A stretch of 64,000 nucleotides of DNA from Pelagophyceae sp. CCMP2097 (Eukaryota > Sar > Pelagophyceae). The position numbers were made by a program, and so were the translations under genes. Where the stretch lies: assembly GCA_026770575.1 (NCBI GenBank), contig MU657173.1, forward strand, positions 311,783 through 375,782. The letters run 5' to 3'. Below the pieces are notes generated by a model. The model worked only from the letters and a program-made list of their open reading frames with translations. It did not search any database and was not told where the DNA came from. Below are positions 53,154-60,738 of the stretch, piece by piece. Positions within the stretch are counted from its first letter, which is position 1, and each line of letters begins with the position of its first letter.

Positions 53154-55718
53154 ATGGGCGCGGCAGCGTCGGTTCCGGCGGAGGTGACGCAGGCGGAAGC
53201 GCGCTTGCTCGCGGGCCCGGCCTGGAACGATGCATGGGAGCCGCACTTTGCGTCGACTGGAGGGACGGTATCCAAACCCGTCGCCCTCATGCTCTGGGCC
53301 ATGGACGCCCAGGTCAAGGCGATGGACGCCCAGGTCAAGGCGCGCGGCGCGGCCGGCGCGGCGGCCGCAGACGCCGCGCGCGCGGGGGCGCCCGGCGCGG
53401 CGGAGCGGTTGGCCGATTCGGTCGCGGCCGATGCGCTTCTGCGACGCGCCGAGTTGGCCGAAGCGGCCGCGAGCGACGCGGCGCGGCGCGCGGACGCGCT
53501 CGAGGCGGAAGTGCGCGCTGTCATCGACGCGAGCGCCGCGGTTGGCGCGCGGCGCCGGCCCGACGGCGACGACGCCGCGATCAGCGATCCCACGCAGCGG
53601 CGCCTCGGCGCAGCGGAGGCTGCGGACGGCGAGCCCACACGACGGCGCTTTGTCGATGCGAAGACTGCGGACGGCGCGCACGCACGGCTGCGTTCAGCCG
53701 CAGCGGAGGCTGCGGACGGCATCGACTGCGCGCACGGCGCGCTCGTGGGTCGCGTCGACGCGCTGCGCCGCTTCCCAGCGCAGCGCGCCGACCTCGAGGC
53801 GCTGCATGGTGACGTCGACGTGCGGCGCGGCGACGACGCGGGCCGGCGCGAGCTCGTGAAGCGCATCGCCGCGCTCGAGCGCGGAGCGCGGCGGGCCGAC
53901 GACCACCCGGGCACCCTCTTGCGGCGCCTCGACGACGAAAAGCGGCGGCCTATCGACGAATTGCGGTGGGCTATCGACGCCGAGCAGCGGCGGTATTTTG
54001 ATGACGACCGGCGGCGACCTTACGAAGACGAGCGGCGGCGACCTTTCGACGACGAGCGGCGGCGACCTTACGAAGACGAGCGGCGGCGGGCTTACGACGA
54101 CGAGCGGAGGCGACCCGACGCTACCGAGCCGCAGATGTCGATGGCGCTGCGGCGTTTCGACGAGGCGGAGCGCGCCGACCTTGATGCGCTCGAAGCACGG
54201 CGCGGCGCGAGCGCTGCGGACCGGCGCGTGGGCGCCGCACTCGAGCGCGAAGTGCGGTGGGCCGAAGACCGCGCGGACGCCACCGACGCGCGGGGCTCCG
54301 ACGCCGAGAAGCGGCGGTTTGACGAGTCGAAGCCCAGGTCGTCAGACTCGGACTCGGACTCGGACTCGGACGACGAGCAGCAGCGACAATTTTACAACGA
54401 GAAGCGGCGGTTTGTCGACGACGAGAAGCGGCGGCCTTTCGACGACGACGAGCGGCGTCCTATCGACGACTACCGGCGGCGGCCTTACGACGACGACCAC
54501 CGGCGGCCTGTCGACGACGAGAAGCGGCGGCCTTACGACGCTGAGCAGCGACGGCCTTACGAGCAGCGGCGTCGGCCTTACGATGCCGAGCGACGGCCTT
54601 ACGACGAGCAGCGGCGGCGACCCGACGCCATGGAACCGCAGATAACGATGGCGCAGCACGCCCATCTTGACGCGCTGCACGCCGACGTCGAGACGCAGCG
54701 CGGCCCGAGCGACGCGGACCGGCGCGAGCTCGTGGATCGCGTCGACGCGCTGCGGCGCGAGGCGGAGCGCGCTGACGTCGACGCGCGGCGCGGCGCGAAC
54801 GACGCGGACCGGCACGAGCTTTTGGATCGCATCGCCGCTCTCGAGCGCGAAGCGCGGCGGGCCGACCAAGCAGGCACCACCTTGCGGCGCCTCGAAGACG
54901 AGATGCGACGGCCTTTCGACGACGTGCAGCAGGGGCCTTTCGACGACGAGCGGCGGCGACCCGACGCCGCCGAGCCGCAGATGGCGCTGCGGCGGTCCGT
55001 CGAGGTGCTCGAGGTTTCCGCGGGCGAGCGCGGCCGGACGCACGCGGCGCCGGCCCAGGCCGAATTGCGCGGCCTCGTCGGGGCGCTGCAGCAGCAGCTG
55101 GGAGACGCGCGCATCGACGGCCCGCGCCGAAGCGCTCCGCCGCCCGGCGACGCGCCGCGACAGTCGCAGCCGCAGCAGTCGCAGCAAGGAGCACGTCCCG
55201 AGCTGGCGGCGCGCGAGCCCGCGGCGACCGATGACACGTCACCACGGCCAGAGCTGGAGGCGGCACCTCCCGACGGTGCGGCGTTTGCGGCCGAGGCATC
55301 GGCGGCCGCTGCGCCGCTGCAACCGGTACCCGAGGAGGCGCACCCTTTGCGGGACCTCGACTTTGCGCTGCGCGTCTCGCGCGGTGAAACGGGCGGCGAC
55401 GTTGTCTCGCTGGGCCGCGGCCGCGGCCTCTCGACGGCGCCAGACGCATCGGCTGCTTTGGCGCTGCGCTGCGTGGCCGTGGCTTCGAAACCGCACACGT
55501 ACCTGCTCTTCCACGTTGCGGAAAAGCGCTACGTCGGCTTCACCGAGAACGGATTCCTCTTCTGCCGGTACCCTCGGTCAGAGGCCAAGGAGGTCTTCGT
55601 CTCCGGCGAGGGTACGCTCCAGACAAACCACGGCGCCGTCCAGCTCTCGGAAGACGGCAAGTGGCTCCGCGTGACCGGATCCGGGCCCGCCGCCGTCGTG
55701 GCGCTCCTGCCACGGTAA
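53154..55718 (+). CDS. N-myristoylated coiled-coil protein with RRRPYDDE repeats
   Basis: A single frame of 854 aa. The N-terminus MGAAASVPAEVTQAEARLLA fits N-myristoylation (Gly2, small residue at 6), so membrane attachment is likely. Residues 45-270 are Ala/Asp/Arg-rich coiled coil. About residues 265-330 and 425-490 consist of tandem units around RRRPYDDERRRPFDDE, encoded by GACGAGCGGCGGCGACCTTA-type repeats. A second coiled-coil segment repeats LDALHADVETQRGPSDADRR with variations. The last 110 residues (DFALRVSRGETGGDVVSLGR, THLF-type TYLLFHVAEKRYVGFTENGF, LSEDGKWLRVTG) form a beta-rich globular end of unknown type. The stop is 5 bp from the convergent SET gene stop. Confidence 0.65.
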   Translation: MGAAASVPAEVTQAEARLLAGPAWNDAWEPHFASTGGTVSKPVALMLWAMDAQVKAMDAQVKARGAAGAAAADAARAGAPGAAERLADSVAADALLRRAELAEAAASDAARRADALEAEVRAVIDASAAVGARRRPDGDDAAISDPTQRRLGAAEAADGEPTRRRFVDAKTADGAHARLRSAAAEAADGIDCAHGALVGRVDALRRFPAQRADLEALHGDVDVRRGDDAGRRELVKRIAALERGARRADDHPGTLLRRLDDEKRRPIDELRWAIDAEQRRYFDDDRRRPYEDERRRPFDDERRRPYEDERRRAYDDERRRPDATEPQMSMALRRFDEAERADLDALEARRGASAADRRVGAALEREVRWAEDRADATDARGSDAEKRRFDESKPRSSDSDSDSDSDDEQQRQFYNEKRRFVDDEKRRPFDDDERRPIDDYRRRPYDDDHRRPVDDEKRRPYDAEQRRPYEQRRRPYDAERRPYDEQRRRPDAMEPQITMAQHAHLDALHADVETQRGPSDADRRELVDRVDALRREAERADVDARRGANDADRHELLDRIAALEREARRADQAGTTLRRLEDEMRRPFDDVQQGPFDDERRRPDAAEPQMALRRSVEVLEVSAGERGRTHAAPAQAELRGLVGALQQQLGDARIDGPRRSAPPPGDAPRQSQPQQSQQGARPELAAREPAATDDTSPRPELEAAPPDGAAFAAEASAAAAPLQPVPEEAHPLRDLDFALRVSRGETGGDVVSLGRGRGLSTAPDASAALALRCVAVASKPHTYLLFHVAEKRYVGFTENGFLFCRYPRSEAKEVFVSGEGTLQTNHGAVQLSEDGKWLRVTGSGPAAVVALLPR
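53985..54640 (+). repeat. Coding tandem repeats (RRRPYDDE-type units)
   Basis: Two clusters, about 53985-54115 and 54405-54620, of 24-27-nt units encoding RRRP(Y/F)(D/E)DE are separated by coiled-coil sequence. Confidence 0.75.
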
Positions 55719-55723
55719 AGTTA

Positions 55724-56761
55724 TCACCACGGGACTTGCGTGCTGTAGAGGAGTTGGCCTTGAGGTGACCTTGGGAGCTTCTCCACCATGGCCGTGTGCC
55801 TCGCGCTGCCGTACGGCGGCACTTCGTAGCAGAAGACGTCGTAGTAGTCCTCGTCGCTGAGTTGGCGGATCTCTCGCATGCCGCGGAGCTCGTCGGCGTC
55901 CAAATACCGCTCGTCCAAGTCGCCGAGGTCGCGGACGTACTCCGACCGAAGCTTCTGGTCCATCATGATCCAGGCGTAGACGCCGAGGCCTTCAAAAGAA
56001 GTCGGAGAGTTTATGATTTGGAACGCGGGCTGGTCCGGCTCCGTGCGGCGAACGTCGTCGAGCTGCTGTACGAGGCCCTGTACGCGCTCCACCGCCGCCG
56101 CGTAGAGGCCCTTGGCGCGCGCTAGGAGAGGCGGCGACTTTCTCTGCGCCGCGAGGAGTCGGAGGTCGCAGCGGGCGTACTGGCCGACAAAGTCGCAATG
56201 CGTCTCGATGGGTCGAAGCCAGTAATTCACGCCGTAAGACTTGAAAAGTTCAGAACCGGCTTCCACGTCGCAGTCGGAAAAGGCTATTTTGGAATTGCCG
56301 CCGGGCGCCGGCATCTGGACGATGTTGGCGCCGGCCTCGCTGTCGCGCAGGTAGGTCCGGACCTCGTCCGGGACGTACGGCGCCGCCACCACACCGTTGG
56401 GCATGGCGTCAATCGCCGCCGCGTCGTTGATCAGGTGGCCGACGCCGCCCTGATCAGGGGTGCGCGCCGAGCTGTCGGCGCCGCCGTAGCGGCCGAGTTT
56501 CTCGTAAACGTCGAGATAGTTTTCCTCGTAAGGCTTCGCGTGGGCTTCCGTATCTTTTTGAGGCGGGAAGTCGTTCCACGTCAACGGCGTCCCCGCAGGA
56601 ATGTCCACGGCGGCGAAGACGCCTAAACCCGCGCCCCACACGCCCGATGGCCCGACGCGGATTAGCGGTGTTGCCGTGCGGAGCTGGTGCAGCAGGTCCG
56701 GCGTCTGCAGCGCGCGCTGGATCCGAGCCAGAGCCGCGGGGCCGGGCAGGCCGTAAGGCAT
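55724..56761 (-). CDS. SET-domain protein (putative lysine methyltransferase)
   Basis: A single exon, 345 aa. SET core features are in order: RVGPSGVWGAGLGVFAAVDI with PAGTPLTW (the GxG start), GGVGHLINDAAAIDAMPNGV (pseudoknot asparagine region), IVQMPAPGGNSKIAFSDCDV and EAGSELFKSYGVNYW (the ELxxxYG-x-NYW end). Such proteins transfer methyl from S-adenosylmethionine to protein lysine. The canonical NHS is IND here, as in some divergent SET proteins, so activity is plausible but unproven. The C-terminal 100 residues are helical (LYAAAVERVQGLVQQLDDVR) and end with a Tyr-rich segment. No targeting signal. It is divergent from TrmK, with 216 bp between starts. Confidence 0.78.
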   Translation of the reverse strand: MPYGLPGPAALARIQRALQTPDLLHQLRTATPLIRVGPSGVWGAGLGVFAAVDIPAGTPLTWNDFPPQKDTEAHAKPYEENYLDVYEKLGRYGGADSSARTPDQGGVGHLINDAAAIDAMPNGVVAAPYVPDEVRTYLRDSEAGANIVQMPAPGGNSKIAFSDCDVEAGSELFKSYGVNYWLRPIETHCDFVGQYARCDLRLLAAQRKSPPLLARAKGLYAAAVERVQGLVQQLDDVRRTEPDQPAFQIINSPTSFEGLGVYAWIMMDQKLRSEYVRDLGDLDERYLDADELRGMREIRQLSDEDYYDVFCYEVPPYGSARHTAMVEKLPRSPQGQLLYSTQVPW

Positions 56762-56977
56762 CCTCCTGGGCTGTCGCCTCGCACCGCGACGAAGGTCTTT
56801 CGCGATCGCCGAAGAACTTGGATTTCTTTGCGGCCTTAATTGAATCGTTTGAATTTCAGCGACATCAAAGCTTCAGCGAGTTCTCCCGCCGAGAGGTCGG
56901 GGGGGCCGGCGCCTTCCGCGTCGGACCCAATCGGGACCCGGGACGGACCCTCAACGCTGCTATACCGGGTGCTCATA

Positions 56978-57880
56978 ATGCGGCCCTGGTGCCTATTCGT
57001 GCTGCGCGTGGCCGGGACTTTCCGCGTTACCTCTGCGTTTGGCACGCTCTCCGGCCGCCTGCGGGCCCTCGTTGACCTCGCGGAGCAGCCATGGGTCCTC
57101 GGCGACGATTCGGGCGAGTTGCCGCGGGGCCTCGTCGCCGACGTCGGCTGCGACCACGGCTACATTGCTGCGGAGTTGGCCCAGCGCGGCCGTTCCGTTG
57201 TCGCATGCGACGTTGCCGCCGAGCCTCTCCAGCGCGCGCGCGAACACTTCGCCGCAATCTCGGCGCCGGCGCCGGCGGCGTTCCTCCTCGGCGACGGCGT
57301 CCGCGCCGTCATGGCCGAATCGAATCTGCCCTGGTGCGAGACGGCCGTCATCGCCGGAGTCGGCGGCCGCACGGCAGCGCGCTTGCTCGACGAGGCGCAC
57401 ACGCTCGAATGTTCCGCCGACGACGCGCAGCGGCCGCCGCGGCGCGTCGTGCTGCAGCCGACGCAGCAGTTTTTGGCTCACATGGTCGACCTGCGAATGG
57501 CTCTGCAGCGCCACAACTACCACGTTGTCGGAGAGCGTTGGCTCGACGACCAGAAAGGCAGCGGCCGCGTCAACTTCCGCCGCTTTCTCGTGACCATCGT
57601 CGCGGAGAAAGCGGCCGAGGAAGCCCAGCTCTCCGACGTCGAGCTCCTAATCGGGCGACGCGTGGAAGATCCGGCGCGGCTCGCCTACGTCACGCACCAC
57701 GCCCGATGGTGCGCAAAGCCTACGTCCGCGACGGGCGTTCACGAATGACGTAGGCTCGCCAAGATCGTCGCGTCGGCGGAAGCGAGCCAAGAACCCTCGT
57801 TCCTCCGGGGCGTGCAAAAAGAGGCCAAGTGGCGCGACCTGCTCCAAGAGGAGCTCCGATGCCTCGAGACCCCGAGATAA
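56978..57880 (+). CDS. trmK: TrmK-type tRNA (adenine-N1) methyltransferase, probably plastid-targeted
   Basis: Exons 56978-57708 and 57754-57880 (285 aa) with a 45-nt GT-AG intron giving THHARWLAKIVASA at the junction. The SAM-binding motif GLVADVGCDHGYIAAELAQR, then VVACDVAAEPLQRAREHF, FLLGDGVRAVMAE, ETAVIAGVGGRTAARLLDEA and RRVVLQPTQQF are characteristic of the bacterial TrmK family, which methylates A22 of tRNA. The N-terminus MRPWCLFVLRVAGTFRVTSA followed by FGTLSGRL fits a signal peptide plus SAFG plastid motif. A bacterial-type enzyme in a eukaryote with a plastid presequence suggests endosymbiont or lateral origin. Confidence 0.82.
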
Positions 57881-58269
57881 GGAGCGCCTCGCTTTTTATA
57901 CGACTCAAGGCCCATCTTCTCCGATCTGCACTCCGCTCAAGGCCAGTGAGGCTGCCAAAGTCAACAGAGTCTCACCGACGACGACCCAAAAGGGTCGTTT
58001 GAGCCGTCCCTCCCCGCCCTGCTCGTCCACGACACGCGTCGCGTAAGCTACCTCACGCCCTGCTCTTCCACGACACGCGTCGCGTAAGCCATTCCCCACG
58101 GCCGGGGCCGGAGGTCCGGGTCAGCGTTCTTCCGACGTCAAAATTCGAAAAGTCAATTGATCAATTGAATAGTTTCGGTCCCACTACGAGGCTGACCAGG
58201 TCGGGTACTAGCTAGGTCGGGTTACCCGCGCGCAAGAGCCCCGCACCTGTCGCACATGGTTCCCTCGTG
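57881..58269. other. Intergenic with a tandem copy of the dispersed repeat
   Basis: It holds the two repeat copies at 58020-58049 and 58061-58090 (41-nt period) and an AT-richer stretch near 58135-58170. No ORF. Confidence 0.5.
58020..58090. repeat. Tandem pair of the dispersed 30-nt sequence
   Basis: Two copies of TGCTC(G/T)TCCACGACACGCGT plus cgcgtaagc with a 41-nt period match the single copy at 8892-8921. Confidence 0.85.
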
Positions 58270-59219
58270 ATGCACCTCCTCCGCTGCATCGCCGCGCTCG
58301 CCGCGCTGGCCCGCGCGGCGGCGGTGCCCGCGCGCCTGGGCAACATTGGAGTCGCGGCGCTGAGCCTCGGCACTTCGCCCAACCCAAAAGCAATCCTCGG
58401 CCGCAGAACCGGCTTGAGCGACGTCGAGCTCTGGATGCCGTCGGTTTTTGTGTCAATCGAGGCCTGTCTCGCACTGGCGCAGGATCGGGGCCCCAGACAA
58501 GGTCCGCGCCTTTTTTCGCAACAAGTACAAGCTCAATGCCGCCGCCGAGTCGGAGCGCACCGCCGTCGTCCACCTCCGCTGCGGCGACGTGCCCTGCCGG
58601 CGCCACGAGAACTACCACCTCCCGCAGGCCAGCTTTTGGAACCAGCCTGCCCTCTGGGAAGCGATCCGGGCGCGAGAAATCGAGCACGTCGTCCTCTACA
58701 CCATTCCGGCAAACGCCACGGCCCCGCACGCGGGGTACGGTCACGCGGACGCCGCTTCCTGCGGCTCGTCGACCAGATCCCGGATCCGAAACTGCTTCAA
58801 CAAGTCGGCACCCGGCACCGGACCTAAATTTCTCAGTCAATCGCGCGCCCGCGGCGGAGGCGGAGGCCGCCTTCCTGAGCGCGCAACTCCTCATCGCGCC
58901 CGTGCCCTCGACGTTTCTCTTCCTTGCCGGGCTCACCAACCCGCAAGGTGACTTTACCGGGCCTTTTGTGGACGCGCGTTACCGCAAAGGTCCCGGGGCA
59001 ACCGACATCGCCGCTCTCGCAAAAGCAGTCCCCTGGCACATGCAGCCCGAGCCACCCGTCTGGCACCCCGACGTTTCCGACTACCACGCCGACATCGCCG
59101 CCAAACGCTTCGTCCCGCAGCTCTGCGCGCGAGCGCCGCCGCCCCGGAGGCCATTGAGTTCCCGAAGGAGTAGTCTGTTGCTTGCTCAAGATCCACCCTG
59201 GGTGGGGCTGGCCCAATAG
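58270..59219 (+). CDS. Secretory glycosyltransferase-like protein with HLRCGD motif
   Basis: A signal peptide (MHLLRCIAALAALARAAAVP) starts at 58270; exon 1 ends at 58439 and exon 2 begins at 58483, giving LWMPIGAPDKVRAFFRNKYK. Exon 2 has ERTAVVHLRCGDVPCRRHEN, a motif like the HxRxGD of fucosyltransferase-type GT-B enzymes. It is followed by FWNQPALWEAIRAREIEHVV, then in other frames FLRLVDQIPDPKLLQQV and FLSAQLLIAPVPSTFLFLAG with NPQGDFTGPFVDARY. Two frame changes (near 58735 and 58800) imply more introns or real frameshifts that I could not place; the gene may be intact or damaged. Confidence 0.5.
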
Positions 59220-59629
59220 GGTATGCCCGTCTAGGCGGTGACTGTTCCGCGGTGCGACTCATCACTTCTTGATGGGTCGCTTCTTTTTGGGTTTGGTCCT
59301 CGAGCTCCGCCGCCCGAGGGGCAGCGGCGACTCGAATAGGGCGTCGATGGCGTCGTCAGTGGAGCGACGTCGACCAAGCGACTCTCGAATTGTTCCGAAG
59401 TTCGAAAGTCCGAAAGTCCGAAAGTCGGGAGCGCACTGGCAGCGCGCCCAAAGTTCGGGGATCACCGCCGCCTCGGCCTCGTTTCGAACTCGAGGGCGAC
59501 GCGGTCGACGCGCCCCGGAGACGCGGCACCGGCCCCGCGACGCCCCGAGCGGATCCGCAGCGGGTCCAGGGTTGTGCGAGTCGGCGGCGTGAGATCCGAC
59601 GCCGGTGCGCGCTCCCGGACCTTTTCGGG
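59220..59629. other. Intergenic
   Basis: No gene. GAAAGTCC-type units repeat three times near 59401-59424. Confidence 0.4.
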
Positions 59630-60564
59630 ATGCTGCGCGTCCTCGCCATAATTTCGGGGGCGTGGGGCCTCGAACTGCCCGTGGCCGTGTCAGTCGTCGG
59701 CGGCAGCGATTACGCGGCGCGGCGGTATTGGCATGATTGCCCAGGGGGCAAACGCCTCTTCTCCCTCGGCGTCACCGACGACCCAGACTACGACGACCTC
59801 TTCAGCCTATCTCACCCGAATCACCCGAGGACCATCGCCCTAAACGAATGTGCGTAAACCGCTTCCCTGGAAGGCGGCACTTGAAAAGTAGGTGGCGACG
59901 TGAAACGTAGGCGGCGACGTCCACGGCGCGCTCGGGCCCTGGCCTTCGTCTCTCGTCGCCGTCGACGTGCTCCACGAACTCCTCGTCGGCGCCGCAACGC
60001 CGCAACGCGTCCTCGAGCTCGGCGCCGGCGTGCGTGGCCCCGCCGCCGCGTCCGGGCGGAGGGCGGCCGTGTAGGCTGGGCTGCCGAGCCTCTTCGCGGC
60101 CCTGGCCCTCGGGTGCGACGTCTTGGCCACAGACGTCGAGCCGCTGGCGGTGGCGCTCGTTAGCGCCGCCCACGCCGAGCAGGCTTCAAGCGGCGCGGCC
60201 TTTGAAGCGCGCTGCCTCGACATCACGCGCCTCGACGGCCTCGACCTTTCCGACTTTGACGTCGTGATAGCCGCAGACATGCTCTACAGCGACGCCGTGG
60301 CCGTGCGTCTCTGTCGCCGCAAATGCCAATGCCACTGTCACTACGCAGGCGGCGCTCGGCGCGTTGTTGGGGGGCGCGCCGCAATCGACGCGCCTCATCG
60401 TCGTCGACCCCGGGCGACGCTCCCGAGACGTCTTCCTTTCCGCCTTTGGCGCCGCGCGCTCGCCGCGCTTTTTGGACCGCCCGCTGCCGCCCTGGTGCCC
60501 CGCCGCCGCAGACGTCTTCGACGGCTCGCCCCAGCTGACATCCGGACTCCTCCACTACGCGTGA
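59630..60564 (+). CDS. METTL21-type protein-lysine methyltransferase-like protein with signal peptide
   Basis: Four exons (59630-59849, 59911-60029, 60075-60302, 60349-60564) sum to 783 nt, 260 aa, with GT-AG introns of 45-61 nt. The core reads GALGPWPSSLVAVDVLHELL, VLELGAGAGLPSLFAALALG (SAM motif I), CDVLATDVEPLAVALVSAAH and DFDVVIAADMLYSDAVA, the DxxY-like motif of seven-beta-strand family 16 methyltransferases. These usually methylate lysines of chaperones or elongation factors in the cytosol. Unusually the N-terminus (MLRVLAIISGAWGLELPVAV) resembles a signal peptide, so the product may enter the secretory pathway or plastid. Confidence 0.8.
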
Positions 60565-60738
60565 AGGAGTTCCTGCGTAAAAATTAAATGGAAAGGTCCG
60601 AGGCTGGCGCGAGTTGCGCAGCCGTCAAAGGTGTGTGCGGCGACGCCCCGGGATTCGGGGTAGAAAACTCGCGCGTGGGAAACGATGCCGGGGCGGGGCG
60701 GCTTGCGCGCCTTTTGCGCGGCGCTTTTGCGCGGCGCC

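Noticed and set aside
51906..53914. Long minus-strand frames overlapping the MDP-1 and RRRPYDDE genes
   Set aside because: They are Arg/Ser/Ala-rich shadow frames. The in-frame protein motifs (VVFGLDHTLW, MGAAAS) belong to the other frames.
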